Source: Romanomermis culicivorax
Lineage: Eukaryota > Nematoda > Enoplea > Mermithida > Mermithidae
NCBI GenBank assembly: GCA_963922205.1
Contig: CAWUHX010000170.1
Span: forward strand, 62,001 to 126,000
Reading direction: 5' to 3'
Length of the DNA stretch: 64,000 nt
Shown here: piece by piece, positions 36,009 to 49,969 of the stretch
How positions within the stretch are numbered: the stretch's first letter is position 1
How the letters are laid out: each line of letters begins with the position of its first letter
Notes under the pieces: model-generated
The model's database searches: none
Told to the model about the DNA's origin: nothing
Seen by the model: only the letters and a program-made list of their open reading frames with translations
Program-made: the position numbers and the translations under genes

Positions 36009-36120
36009 AACGGGAGCCGGTTTCATCAAAGAGAGTTAAGCTCCAGCAAAGCCGCAGCTTCAGCTGTAGCTTAACTCTATATGTTATAGCATTGTCGTTA
36101 AGCTGCAGCTGAGCTGCACC
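36009..36120. repeat. Short dispersed repeat shared with 43595-43650
   Basis: Both places contain a GGTTTCATCA block followed by a GAGCTCCAGC- or AGCTCCAGC-like block and further AGCTGCAGC-like words. The copy here has extra AGCTGCAGC-type words. The two are about 7.6 kb apart, so this is likely a small repeat family. Confidence 0.4.
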
Positions 36121-37018
36121 AAGTTTTGACATGTAAATTTTCTAATTTTTGCGTTCTTTCGTTCATAATCATGAATATAACACATAAGTATAGCGCAAAT
36201 CTGCTCTATCATTTAAAGAAAAATCGAACAATATATAATACAAATAGACAGAACCGTACACGAAAATGCAACGTCAACCATTTTTGCAGTTTTGTGGAAA
36301 TTTTCGAAAGTTAACATGCTAATAATATCGTGAAAAATGATTTTTGTGTAAAATAATTGTTATCATGATTAATAAGCGTCAAAAAGTGAAGGACATATGT
36401 AATACCCATGACAATTTTTTAAGGTTATCACTTTTGATAATGGTGCTGGGATGATTCTTACAGACATTGACTGTAAGGTGTTTTACCTGTATCCTATATT
36501 TCTGTTGTAGCCTCTCAAGTTTCAAGTGGACAATGTTTGATTTTCACAGTTACACTAATTTTTTTAAAATGTTTCCCAGTAATAAAATGAACACTAAGTA
36601 CTTTAATATTTTCACGAGTTCACATAGCACTAAGAGTCTGTGAGCATATTCATATGATGGACTTTTAAAGAAAAAATTAATTATTAATTTTTTTAAATTA
36701 AAAATTATTCATTAGGTCCCATTGATGACGGTACCAACTTTTATCATTTTACCATCCAGAAGCATTTTATAAAAGTGGCTCTAGCTATTCAAGCTGAGCC
36801 TCACAAAGATCGCACATAGTTAGTTGTAATTTTTGTGTGACATTACAAATAAATCATTTTCGATTTAGATTTGTATGTTTTGTAGTGTTTCATATTGTCA
36901 CCTTAAACGAATTTGGGGTAGCCATGTCACATTAACTAAAAATGGACAATCACATTGATGGGAAGAAAGCCATGCCATATTGATAGAAAATACGGCTATG
37001 TCACTGTGAGTGACATGC

Positions 37019-38868
37019 TGTGACCCCGTTGGGTGGCTCGGTTGTATTCATATCGGGAAATTGACTCGGCTAGTACTGGCTATAGGAAGGCCTATAGAGT
37101 ACCTTGGTGTTGTCCTGGGGTTCTGGTGTAGAGTAATGGACAACACTACCAGGTCAGGGGTGGCAATCCCTGGTCCCATTCAGTGAGAACGAAGAACAAG
37201 GCCACTCGTGGAATGACCTAATATAGGGGACTCGATTGTAAACCTAAGTCCCCTTTTTAGCCCTAAACCAAAAGGTACAAGGGCTCCTCTAACTGAGGGG
37301 AATCTCAAGGGAAAACCGACCTAGGAAAGGGTTCCCCAAAATACACCCTCGACAACAATAATCCCCTGAGAAGACTTACCTAGTCCTGTTCTCAAGTACG
37401 ATTTGGGGCAGGGTGATGGGTCCCTGTGGATTCACCAGTATTGGATGGCGGGAATGGGAGTGGTAATGATCCAGTTGGTTTGGCGCAGAGGGTTAGCCTG
37501 GGAGGTCGGCGGGTGATGCACAAATGATCCAAGGGTGGAACAGCTGGAGCAACTAGGGGCAAGGGGCGACAGGTATATTCCTGAGTCAGAGTTAGGCGGT
37601 GGAGGCAGTGGACAAAATAAACGTATGCAAATTTATTGACGAAAGGTAAGGCAGGGCACGCCATACAATGTAATAATGAATATATTTAAATTTGACAATG
37701 GACGTGGAGCTAAGACAGAAAGCACAATTGGAGAGCCCAAAAGAAGACACAAAACTAATGAGACAGGCCCTTTTAAGGACCTTGTAGACCTACAGTATGC
37801 CCTGGGCGGAGCTAACAATGCTCAAGCTAACTTCTGCAGCAGGAATCAGTGCAGAAGATGCCTATGGTCACACAGACATTTTCCAGTTGGAATACGTTAA
37901 GCATTGGGGTGAGTTTCATTCTCCATGCTAAACATTTGAACGTCTTCTAATGTGGACTTCCAAACTAGTCATTTTGTGTTGCAAAACGTCCCTAGTTTTT
38001 ACTGATAAGAGGTGCACGTGATACTCCAATTATGTTCATGAGCCCGTAGAGCTTATCTGGTGGAAATTGTGATTAAAGGGTTACATACCATAGTCTACAT
38101 GCAGAATAGAAAACAACAAAAATGTAACAAAAATGACACACAAGAATGCATGTAAAACAGAATGAACGAAATGAAATAAAAATAAGTAACTGTCAAACAA
38201 AAAGTGGTGAAAAACATAAAATATCAACACCATGTAAATCACGTGAGGTTGGGCTAAATTGATCGGCACATGACACAGCAGTCCTTCGAAAAAGGGCATT
38301 CTCGTTCTTGTGGTGGTATAGGTTTATGTACCATGTCCATGGTGGTTGATTATCCAAAGGGTGGGAGAGCAGGTGGCCAAGGATCCAATGGATTTTCAGT
38401 GTCTTCTGGCTTATTGGGTTACCTGGTGACTGAGAGTTGGTGATGTGTGGAGTTGCTAATGTTGAATGGTCTGTGAGATCCATAATGAGATGAAAAGAAA
38501 AATTTTAGGGGTGAGATGCAGGCCATCACAGAGATGCGCCTGTGGTATGAGGCCATACCCTTGTTTAGGTACTTTGGTCGCTGCTCATTCTCTTCTTTAC
38601 ACTAATGATCCAGCATGGATCAAGAGTGGGTATTCTGTGAGGGGCACGGCGGTCCTTCAAAAAAGGATGTCCTCCTCCATGAGCGGGGACAAAGAAGAGA
38701 AGAGTGTCTTGATTACAGGTCGGAGACTTCCACATCAAGATGTTGGTTAATGAGATTTGGTGTAAAATCTCGACTTGTTGATGGAATCAACAAGTGTGCT
38801 GACTCCACTACATGTGAAGTGGAAGGTAACTCCTCTGCTTCACTTGGTGGATCAGATGACACATAGCA
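37019..38868. other. GC-richer noncoding block next to the decayed retroelement
   Basis: The stretch has higher GC than its surroundings, no long protein-like frame, and begins TGTGACCCCG. It sits on the 3' side of the decayed integrase and might include the remains of that element's 3' LTR. No matching second LTR was found, so the boundaries are guesses. Confidence 0.3.
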
Positions 38869-39900
38869 TCAAAGCTGATTGACATGCACAGTATCTTCTT
38901 GATCTGTCTCAAGGCGCATGGTGACATTAGGATATGCCACATCCATGACGAAATAGGGGCAGCAGTTTAGGTGTAAGACCACCTCTGCTGGAAGTGTGCA
39001 GTTTGAGCACTTGGTCCCCAACTTTGTAAGAGACATCTCGTGCCATGCGGTCATAGGACCGAGCAAAAGCCACCTGTGATTTCTCAATCCGACTATGGAT
39101 CAAGGTCAGGGCATTTGTGAAATGCCATTTGACTTCTATATCATATGTGAATATGTCAATGATATGGGCCGGAGGGTTGAATGAGAGCACCGCATCAACA
39201 GGTAACATGGGCATGGGACCGTACATGAGCTCAAAGGAGGAATATCCTGGGGACTCATTCATGCTAATGTTGATGGCAAAGACAGAATAGGGCAGGTGCT
39301 CATCCCAATCAGTATGGCCTAGATGGACATACATACATAGCTGTATAGCTAGCATTTGATTAGCTCTTTCCATTTCCCCATTTGTCATTGGGTGATAAGC
39401 GGTGGAGTGGATTTTCTTAGTTGAACAGATGGCAGTGATTTGGGCCATCAGTTTCGATGTGAAATCAGTGTCACGATCAGACTGAAGAATCTGCAGTGCC
39501 CTGTGCCAGCAGACAATTTGCATGACAAAAAGTCCGGCTATGGTTTGCACAGTGATATCCGGAGTAGCAAAAGCTTCAACCCATTCTGTAAAGTAGTCTA
39601 TGAAGACTACAATAAAACGGTTGCCAGTCTCACTAGTGGTCATTGGTCCCATGCAGTCGACACCCACCCAGTGAAATGAATGCTCCGGTCTTTTGTCTAG
39701 CAGGTTTATTCCATTGGCAAAGATCACACCACTGACAAAAGGACTTTACGTCTGCACTGAGGGATGGTCAGTGGTACCTGCGAGCTATTAGCTGTGCCAT
39801 ATGTTTAGCACTAAAGTGTCCAGCCAAGATGTCATTATGATGCTCCTTGATAATGGCAGTAACCATTCCACGTTTTGCGGCAGTAGTGTTGGCCGAATGG
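38869..39900 (-). pseudogene. Decayed Ty3/gypsy integrase fragment
   Basis: The longest open part (38927-39727) encodes an integrase core with the D,D,E residues in GVDCMGP, SDRDTDF and NGEMERANQ contexts. Upstream, around 39770-39890, an H2C2-like start with a nonsense codon is visible. Downstream, the C-terminal module continues in a different frame to about 38869. The protein is clearly related to the integrase of the intact element at 318-9612 but distinct from it. No protease, RT or gag was found near it, so it is a truncated relic. Confidence 0.85.
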
Positions 39901-39949
39901 CAGGCGAAAGTTCAGCACCGTGCCGTTGATTCGATTGTTCAACTCAGCC

Positions 39950-42900
39950 ACGAGCTATTGCCGCGACAGCCCTAAATTAAAGCCCTTGTTGGGCTTTGGC
40001 GGTGCAGGGAGGGTGAGTAAGGATGGCAGCTGCAGGCGCTTATTGCGGATTCTCAGATAGACGGCGATGGCAGTGCTAACGGGGGCGTGGTTGTGGCTGC
40101 GCCATTTGGTATCACTAAGCCGTGGGTGGCCTCGACGAATGGGGGTGGCGGTGGTGGCAGGTGTTGTGCGTAACAGGGGGGGCGGTGTCGGAATCGATAA
40201 TGCTGACATCAAACAAATCAATACCGAAGAAGTGTCGCTGTCTTCAGGGAGAACAGTTGGTCAAGACAGGTCGTTAAGAAGGCAGGTTTAAGGAGTTTTC
40301 GCTCCTTAGATAGAGCAGATTTAATCTTGAAGAAAGTTGAAAAATACTGATCCAAAAAAACATACACTGATGCCTGCAGCAACATGCTGTGACAAGAATA
40401 TAGCGCGTTCGCAGCCCTCCATGCTATCGACATAAACACTGCCGCCCCCAGCCTTCCACACCTGCTGTACGATGAGGTGATGATGGCCATTGAAAAAGGA
40501 ATTAGCCTATGAATGTTGCCGATGGGTCCCCGCCGCCAAAAAATTCGGTGAAGAAAAAAAAGATATTTATTTTTTTATATATTTATTTTTTTGTGTGTTG
40601 TTGCTTATGCAGCCTAAAGCTGCGAAAAATACAGAAAGCAAAAAATTTTTCTGCTTTTTAGTAAATATTTGATTACCACCCATTGGGATCGGGAGACCCA
40701 AACTTTTTAAGGAGGGAAAATTGTGAAGTTTTAGAATCTTACTGCAATTCTTACTATCTTAACTCCCCCCTTTTCTTACGGTAACTTTTTATACCTTCTT
40801 CTTTTTGTTTCAATTTTTCCATCCTTTTACCTTGGTTTCTACGTCATCACTTTTTTCATACATTCTTACGGACAATAACTTTCTTAATAAACCTAATTCT
40901 TGGAATTAGCTTTTGAATTCTTAGAATTCGCCCCCATTTCCCAGAATTAGAGTTTTAGGACCGCCCACTTTACCAGAGAAGCATGGAAACGTCACCAATG
41001 AATCGTTGATTCACGTGCCTGTTCAGCTCTATATAAAAAGATCAACCCAACATGAAAAGCTCAGTTCTCTACCGTTCGTCTTCAACTTTGTCAGCTCAGT
41101 CAACTTCGTCAAGCTCCACAAGCGCGTGGGAGCAGCGTCACCTAATTTACATATTGGCCTACTTATTTGCATATTATCGTCTTTATTATATATTGTCGTC
41201 TTATTTTAATCATTCTTAAATATATTATCTGGTCCGAAGTGACTACTGAGCTATTCTACAACTACTACGCTTACCTGCTGAGCTCCTAACATCGCCAGCA
41301 ATCGTCGTTGTCGTAATATTCGTCCGTAATTGTCGTAAACTGTCGTCTTCTTCACCGTCATCATACTTTGTCGTTTTCCTCGGCTTCGTTGCCTTTTCCG
41401 TTCTTTTTCATTTTTCTTTTTTTTTATTTTCGTAATCGTCATCTTTGCCCTAGACACGGGTTCTTCTTTCAGTAAGACCTGAAAAAGAAAAGGTTGTATA
41501 ACACACATTTGGAGAAAATCAGAAACACAGTGTCGATTTGCACAAGTTATCCTTACGTTCAAAAGCCTCAAGTCAAAACCCATAAACAACCCCCATATTA
41601 ACCTTTTACAAAACAAATAAAGTTTTGAGAACACAGGATTCGTGTTTACCTGAAAAGCTGGATGAGAAAATGTGTTTGCACAATTTTTCATTGATCTGGT
41701 TGCTAATGCTCGTCCTATTTGCCATGCAAATAATTCTCGCTTAAATATTTTTGTTGTTCTGCATTATTCATTTCCTTTTTAATTTCGATTTTTTCGGCCG
41801 TCTCCTTTTCGATTTTTTTCAGCATTTGCGTTTTGTTGATTATAAAGTTACCCCATGGTTTTGGTGTTTGGCGTCAGCCACACATCAGTTGCTCTATAGT
41901 TGCTACTGGACCCATGGATCAGTAGGCTCGGCTTGACAACGGGTTGCCTTTGTCTGGCAGCTGGCCAGCCAGTGTGTGCGTAGTGCAACGTCCCCGGTGG
42001 ACTACGAACTCTGGGCCAACTCCAAACACGTCAAAGGCATACTGTATATGATCATTTGTAAATTGCAATATCTGCATATGCATGCTAAAAGTGCGTATCG
42101 AATATAAGTAGTGGTGTGCTCCATGGTATGCATGTCAATAAATCATTTCCCTCTTCTGTTGACATACCTCAATACTTCACACATTATGCGAAAAACAAAC
42201 GGATATCACTCATGGTGAGCTAGATTTGTCGTAAACAAGTAATTTTTTCACACCATTTCATTGAGAACATGGATTTACGCTTGGAAACGGTCCCTTTCAA
42301 CGATAATGGTTGTAATTCTTACAGATCAGGTAAATTCAAAATAGTTTTAAATGTTTTTTCTTTAGCAATGCGTTATAGAAGGGAAAGCTCCAAGACCATA
42401 GTTAAAAAGTCAACCAAGTTTTTTTCAGAACTAATTCTCCCATAACTCCATTAAAAAGTGAGATACAAGATGTGAAGCCTATTTTTCAATAGGACTCGAC
42501 GAGATCTATCGATGGACGCCCAAATACTTACTTGCAAGTCGATCTCGTCCATTCTCATTAAAATCAACAAATTGTGCGTGGTGTGGAGCCTTTTTTCGCA
42601 TCACTGATGTGATGACAATGATCGAATCAATTTTGATCAGTACATTTTAATGAATGATTTTGTTTCAATTCAGAAGTGAAATCGTCTATTGTCACCGATT
42701 GTCGCCTGTTTTTGTGATTTATTTCGCGACTGTCGCTGATTCCTACAATTTAATCGGCGACAGTCACTGATCGTTAAAATTTTACTGATCATTCGAAGAA
42801 TCGGGAATATTATTTTATCCAGTATTTGCGGAATCGGAACGTTCGAATAATAAGAACTAATGCAATCTTCGGAAAAACGGGAATTTTATTAATCATTCGG

Positions 42901-43590
42901 GGGGAATCGGGACTTTGGGGAAATAGGGGCTTCTGGGAAAATGGTAGGTTTGAGATGATAAAAATTGCATAACAATATGCACTTTAATTGCGTATTGTAT
43001 TGCTGTACGTATGGAAAATGAAAAACAAGATAAGTAGAATGCTGCAATATCTATCATGCTGACTGTTTTGGTGTCAATTTCTGTTCTGTCAATTTTATGT
43101 GCATTGTACTACCAAATCAACTTTCTTGTTTGCACATACAGATGTGCACATGGTTACCACTACTGGAGACGTAAATTTGAAAATGGACCCACAAATTAGT
43201 CCCACTACATCCAGTTAGCAGTGACTATATCTGTGGAAATTTTAGTCAGGGACTTCTCTTTCGCACGTACTTTTCCCAACTTGTGCTCGACAGATAACTT
43301 ACTAGTTTAGGACATGCCTTTTGATGTCTGAGGACATACTTTGAGGCTCAGAAGCATCTAATTCTATTCTATATGTTCTATACATTTATATTCTATTTTT
43401 AAACTTTTTTGTGCGGCTAATAGTGCTCAAACATTGTCCTCATGCAGCCCAACCTTTTCTGGCTCCCTCCGCCCTCCCAACTAAGCTTTAAGGCAGCAAG
43501 TGTCAGAATATGCGATTCTCGAAGAATAATTATGTTTCGAAATGTGTTATCAAATTACCCCAACTATCATCGAAATGTCTGGCGCTAGAC
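39950..43590. other. Region with no supported gene
   Basis: It contains a GC-rich patch (39960-40490) with open frames of unclear meaning. A CTATATAAAA box at about 41029 is followed by repeated TGTCGTC words and a pyrimidine-rich run (41340-41460). The rest is AT-rich sequence. An LTR or promoter relic is possible, but neither ends nor a partner copy were seen. Confidence 0.35.
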
Positions 43591-44114
43591 CAGGGACCGG
43601 TTTCATCATAGACTTGAGCTCCAGCTGAGATGCAGCTTAAAATAAAACTTCTTGGCCTCTAAATTTCATGTCCCCCACCCTAGAGCCGAAACGGTAAGAG
43701 CTAGAACCTTCGGGTTTTTTGCATAATATCGGGCATAGGGGAAAACTATGGGGTGCCTTTTGTCATTTCGCCTCTATGTGCAAGTGGTGCTCGGTGGGGC
43801 CCCAAAAACCTGAAAAAACGTACTTTTTGAGGCCACCAGTTTCACCATACCCAGCAATGGGTGTGGCATATCCAAGGTTCATACTTCGGCCAGAGCATCT
43901 TGGGGGTGCAATCTCAAATGCGATTTTTTATTTTTTTTAAATATGGCCCCAATTCAATTATATGGTGGTCCAATTCCCGGGAAACGCGAAATTCCCCAAT
44001 TTTGTTAAATAATACATACAGCTTCAAAAAAATAATTTTTTGCAGCATGATGCACTACCAATTTTTTGCAGTTTCAATTGAACCAGAAGCCTTATTGGGA
44101 TATTTCGGCTATAA

Positions 44115-44336
44115 GAGTTTTCGACCATTGGGAATTCGATGGATGCGATCACTTTACACGAAAAATAATTCCCGGTGTAAACGAGCGTATTTTCGTGATT
44201 TTTAGTGGAAGGAGTTTTCGACCGTGGGAATTCAATAGATGCATTCATTTTACACAAAAAGATTATCCTGGTTGTAAACAAGCGTATTTTCGTAATTTTT
44301 TTGTGAAAGGGTTTTTGACCATGGGAATCTGATGAT
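44115..44336. repeat. Left part of a tandem repeat array of about 97 bp
   Basis: Units begin near 44115, 44212 and 44309 with GAGTTTTCGACC or a variant and share GGGAATTC, TTTACAC, TGTAAAC and GCGTATTTTCGT. The array breaks off exactly at the Polinton end and resumes in the same orientation at 62240. Confidence 0.8.
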
Positions 44337-45170
44337 AGTAGTAAGGCCGGCCCGTATAGGTCGTATGGCTAAGGATACCCCTATCTTTTGTGTACGACCT
44401 ATAATTTGTCATTTTTGGTCGATTTATAGGTCATATGGTAAGCATATACGGTCGACTTTTGACTGATTTATAGGTCGAACAGTGAACATATACGGTCAAT
44501 TTCTTCATCAATTTATAGGTCGTACAGTAAAGGATACAGGTTCTAGAGTTACTGTAATAGAAGAATTACAGTAATTTTTCGATTATGGTAATAGTGGAAT
44601 TATGGTAATAGGTGTTACTGTGAATGGAAAAGGAAAATCGATGATGAACAGAAAAAGGAAAACTAAAATGAACAAAAAATGAAAAAGAAATAAAAAGAGA
44701 TTGTGTGTAAAAACGGCTTCCCCCGTGGGCAGAGGAAGCCTTTCAAAAATTTGTGCCCCCGGACCCCCTTTGACAAAAGGGCGCCACCTGCAGGCGTAAA
44801 TATGTTCGGACGTCCCATTCCTGAACGATCGTTCAAGTCAATAAATGTCAGAACTGTCAAATAGGTCAGTAATGGTCTGTTTAATGAATAAAATCTGGAG
44901 AGAGTCAAAAGGCGATGAAACATTATCCTTACGGGTGCATGCATATAAAGCTTGATTGTCTGCCAAAAATGACCAAGAAGGTCTTTCATAAAAATGACCA
45001 GAGTGAGCTGGCTATAAAAAGCATGTAGACAAATAAGGTCTTTTATAGAAAAATGACCAGAACAATCTGGTCGTAAAAAGCATGTTGAAAATTTGGAGAG
45101 TTGAAAAATCTTTACATAACAAAAAGAAAAATTTTTTAATTCGATGCAACATTCTAGTTTATTGTAAAAA
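44337..45170. repeat. Left terminal inverted repeat of the Polinton
   Basis: It matches the reverse complement of 61412-62239. It contains short internal repeats of TATAGGTCGTA and GACCTATAAAT type near the tip, and CTGGTCAT/AAAAGACC repeats near the inner end. The two arms differ by scattered substitutions and small indels. Confidence 0.93.
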
Positions 45171-45184
45171 TCATTTAGTCCAAC

Positions 45185-48100
45185 CATAAGGAAATGGACA
45201 AAAATTATGTTTCAAAATACATTTATCATATACTACACGAAATTTTTCAAAGTTTTACGAGTAACAACTTTACAATCTTGCTGATGCTCTATATGAAGAC
45301 TATGTACATTTACTTCTTCTTTTCCATTGTTTTTTACAAAGGCAAAAACCATTCAAAGAAGCGAATAAAAATTTACTTTTTTCATAGTATCCGATGAAAA
45401 AGTGAAACGGCAGACTTTGATTACGTGATGGTATTGGTCTGTAGATGCACTGTACAACCTGTAAGCGTAATTTTTAGGACCTCCACTGACGAATTCCATA
45501 ATGTAAGATCCAGAACCATATTCACGTAACTCATCAGTCATTTCACCAAGGCACCAACCAGTGGGTACCTGATATTGTTTTTTGTCAACTGTTGACAGGT
45601 AAATAATACTGTCTGTGTCAAAATACAGTACTCGACTTTTTAATCACTCAATGTAAGAATATAACTTTAGTCGAGCTTGAGCCATTGTATAAGCTGCAAT
45701 AACAGCGTTAGTATTCCCCATGACTTCAGCAAAATCATCATGTTGACAATATGTTGTTGATACAAATTGTTCATTGATTAGTCTAACATTCTTAATAATG
45801 TAGGCCACATTCATCACAAGTTCAAAATATTCTTTGGGTGCATTGTGGATAACAGTCTTATCCATAGTGTTTCATTGACCAAACTAAAAACATAAAAATA
45901 ATTAAATAAAATACAAAACTATGCGAAGTTACCTCTTCCCAGAAAGAATTTAGCATTAATTTTGCCCAAGCCCTCTTTCCAGGATTTTTTAAAATTTTCG
46001 AAGGATCCAATGAAATATTCTCACAATTGTAGACCTCCATCTCATATTCACGTTTTTGCTCAGTTGTCTGAGCTTTAGCAGGGTAACCTTCACTCTCCTA
46101 TAAAAATTACAATCAAATTCTGTCACATTTACATAATAATATAAAACTTACTAGTTTCATTTTCATAAAGGTGTTGACCTATTGAGTGAATAAACCACCA
46201 GTGGGGTTTCTGGTTGGATGATATTGCTCAATATTATCATAATGCCAAACCTCAAAAATCTTGAGGATCTGAAACAAAAATAATATACATAGGAAAAATG
46301 AACCATTACAGTAACAATATACCTTATATCCCTTCTCTAAGGCTTTGTATAATTCTATTGTAACCCATGTACCATCTAATGCTCTGTCTTAGTCATTATG
46401 CTCGCATGTGGTCTTTTGTGAATCATGCCTACAAGTTTTGCATAAAGGAAACAATAATTTACCACCATGTCGACACGGTAGAACAGGATGTAAGAGTTTG
46501 GGGGGTGGTAAAACCATACACTTGATTAACCCCTCATAAGGTTGGGAAGTTGAGCTGACCTCTTCAAAATCTTCAGTAAAGATTTTTGGATGGCCTGTAG
46601 GGTATTTCCCATATTTGTTGACAAATGGGTATAAACTGCATACATCTACATAATTGATCTTTTCTGCAGGTGTACCATCTTCATTGTACTTAATTTTATG
46701 ATACAGTTTTACAGCATTAGTGCGACCGCCAAAGAAAGCTAAACAAGAAAACTTTTGACAAAATAAAAAAGAACAATTCAAGATTTTACCTTCTCGAGGA
46801 TTTATAGGTTCAGGTATTTTGACTGTATCAAAAAATGTTTTCATTTCGTGATCTGAGTGAAGTTGTTGTAAGAGTTCGCATTCCCACATTTCAACTACGC
46901 TATAACCGAGTGTTTGAAGTTCCATAGCCGGATTAGAAGTGCGTTCATATGCATCGACTGCTCTTGTATCATTATCTGCTGTTAATTGATGTCTATTTTT
47001 CATACATTTGGGGCAACCATGCCAATAATAACCATAAAATTCATAAATTGTGGTGCCTTTAATGAACAAACAAACATATAGATATTAAAATTTCAAAAAT
47101 TTCAAAAATTTAAACAAAATTACCTGATAAACCATCAACCTTGTATTTTCCAATTTGAACTTCACCACCATTAAGTTCATGTCAAATATACAGTTTTTCA
47201 TTTTTATAGGATAAACATTTTATCCATTTTAAGGCTATAACAGTCTGTCTTTCTTCTCTACCATAACCTTTGTACGGTATTACACCAATACTATTTGGCT
47301 TCAAAAATAAACGTGGGAAAACTAAGTTGCATGCACTAGCAATGGTTATTGAATTTTCAAAAGGATCAACATTGGTTTCTTCCATAAAAATATCACAAAA
47401 TTTCATGCAACATTGTCGTAAAACTTGCACATCGCTATGACAGTAGTCAAGTAACTTATTATCAAAATTAAATTGACATCCCTAAACAATGACGCATTTA
47501 AATGCAAAACTTTATACTTTTGCAAACTTACTGCTTCAAGGTTTCCATTATACCACTCCAGAAATGTAGCATGAGCTGCAAGTTTCATAGCATTGTAACC
47601 GTACATGTCCGGTGAAGGATATGGGCAAATATATCCATAATTTTCTTTTCTATTAAAGAAATGCGGGAAATATCCTTTACATATTTCACTTATTCGAAAT
47701 GTTTTCGGTAGAGCCACCAAAGGCATCGGGAGAAAGTTCAGAGAATCAATAATTTTTATTGATCCTACTTTGATACACATCAACTCTAAACCTAAAAAAA
47801 ATAAATAGATGAAAATGAAAAAACTATAAACAATTTACTAATTCACCCTTATTAATGATATGTAGTTTACGATGTCCATTATGATACAAAAACTGTATTA
47901 TAAATTGTCCATCGAATCCTCGAGAATTATGTGCTATTGCTGTAATGTTTTTCATACCTTTTGCAAAAAGGTATTCACAGAAATCATTTAGACATGTAGA
48001 GCCTTTGAATGTACGCTCGTGTTTACCACATGTATCGCAGCAAAAATTTCCCTCGCATAAATTTGGCTCATGTTCAAACACATCCCCTAATTGGGTTTGT

Positions 48101-49953
48101 CATAGAATTTTTTCCTGCATAGTCTCAAAATCATAAAAAACAAATTTTTGATTAACAGGACACTTATCGGTAATTCCTGTTTCATTACCAACTGAACACT
48201 CATTCTCATCAACATTTGTTTCAAATATATCTTCTTCCTCTTCAATTTGTTCGCTACCAACAGATTGCATAAAACATAAATGTCCTAAAAATTAGAAATT
48301 TTCATATAAAATAAAATAAAATAATTATACTGTATCTAATACCTTTTTTAGGTATGCTCTTATTGCATGTTTTGCATTCAAAATAACTGAAATTATGAGG
48401 TTTAGAATGTGCTCATCGAATCAGTGTATCACATTGCTCGCACACTTTGAAACAGTCGCAAATAGATACCCCAGTTTCTTGATGTTTCGATTGACCTCTT
48501 TGAGTAAAAACAAACTTGTGTGGAGCAAAACACTCCTTGTTTTTAAAATATCGCAGACAATCTTTGCATTTTCGAGCATTAAATTGATTACATGGGGGTG
48601 TATTGTAACACAAAGGGCAAACGTTTCTGCATCTGTGTTCCATTTTGTTATTGTACGCTAGATCGCAATGAGGACAAAAGTAGCTGTGGTCAAAAAAACC
48701 AGGCATCTTTGTAATGATGGAGTAATGGTTATCATGGTGGTAAATATTCAAAACATGCGTTGCTTTAGGTCCTTAAAACTCTAAATGCAGACACAATAAC
48801 AGAAAAATAAAAAACTCTAACATCTAAATATTAAATCTTTAAATCATTCTTTGCTAAAAACTTTGATTTGATAATTGGGTAATAAAACACCTTGCAGTTG
48901 TTCCCACTGATGAAAACCGCAAGCCCCTTGATGATCAGCTAATCCTGCCAGGGTCATCAGTTCTTTAGCAACCTTTGTTTGCAGTACATGTGACTTGTCA
49001 GACTTTCGAATACTTTCCCATTTGTGCTCAGCATTCCTATCTTTTTTATGATTGTGAGCTCTAGCAACAACTAGAGCTCTAGCAAAACATAATTCATCAG
49101 TGTTGTTGATTTGAATAATACAGCGTTTATCTTTCAGAAAATCATTATGTTTTAAATATTGATGAGCATTGTGAATACCTTAAATTAAAATAAATAAATA
49201 AAAATAAAATGTTACATAAGTAATTTTAATTAGCTTACCACTACCCTCAGGTGGTGTTACAACAATCCTACGAATTGTAGCTTGACAGCTATTAATTTGT
49301 ATTTGCTCATTTGATTGAAGAACAGCATTAAGAGTGTTTACAATCAAATCTCCAGTTGAAGCATGTTTTGGTCTAAAGGTATCAAACATGACTTTTGGCA
49401 AATCTGAATGGTCAAAGGAAAACCCTATAAATGCATTATCAGCGACATTCTCAGAAATTTGATCTATTATACGTTGAAACGTTGGCACTAGTTCAGCATT
49501 TGAATCATCCATATGTTCAGCATTATGAAAGTTCACAGAGTACTCACGACCTTCGGTATTAAAACACCTAATATTTACGGTACTGGGTTGACCTAGTTCG
49601 AAAAAATCATCCGCAATAAAAGATGATGAATTCGTTACACCTCCACTACCCCTACTACAATCAATTTGAACTGCTTCGTAAATTTCTTCCTCATCAGAAC
49701 TGTAAGGCGTATAACTTTTGTATTGATCATCTTCATCATCATAATCCAAAACAGTTCCTTCTTCTTCTTCCAAAATATTATTATCAAGTGTTTCTTCTCC
49801 TTCTTTCTCAGAGGTAATATTCTCTGAAGCCTCATCAACAATCGTTTCATCATCTTCATCACAAGTAATATTTTCTAAAATGTCCATATGCATATTGTCT
49901 TCATCCCAAGTAATATCTTCTAAAATTTCCATAGGTATGTCCTCTTCATCCGA
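45185..49953 (-). pseudogene. polB: Protein-primed family B DNA polymerase (polB) with introns and many stops
   Basis: The replicative polymerase of the Polinton runs from high to low coordinates. It has an acidic N-terminal extension, then a cysteine-rich region (CPHCDLAYNN, 48410-48750). The 3'-5' exonuclease shows YDFET near 48130 and NSRGFDGQF near 47900. Polymerase motif A is VDVCSLYP near 46640, motif B LMLNSFW near 45950, and motif C YFDTDS at 45608-45625. Several short GT-AG introns are visible, for example between 49239 and 49178. The collinear frame is cut by stops at 48844, 48413, 48100, 47182, 45872 and 45644 (TGA), 46389 (TAA) and 46179 (TAG). A further TGA at 45353 may or may not be the natural end, since similarity-like sequence continues toward the inverted repeat. 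It cannot encode a full enzyme as read. Confidence 0.9.
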
Positions 49954-49969
49954 AGTGATATCCTAGTAA

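Larger units (their letters stand above)
33910..36990. other. Intergenic region with no identified gene
   Basis: Sequence is AT-rich, with one long minus-strand open frame (35177-35551, listed separately) and a short repeat at 36009-36120. No domain, RNA gene or element boundary could be recognised. Confidence 0.4.

Noticed and set aside
37392-38750. Several 60-96 codon frames on both strands in the GC-richer block
   Set aside because: Biased proline/histidine or mixed content with no domain; GC-rich noncoding DNA yields such frames by chance.
41000-41470. TATA box with downstream repeated TGTCGTC words taken as a retrotransposon LTR promoter
   Set aside because: No inverted ends, partner copy, primer site or coding sequence were found.
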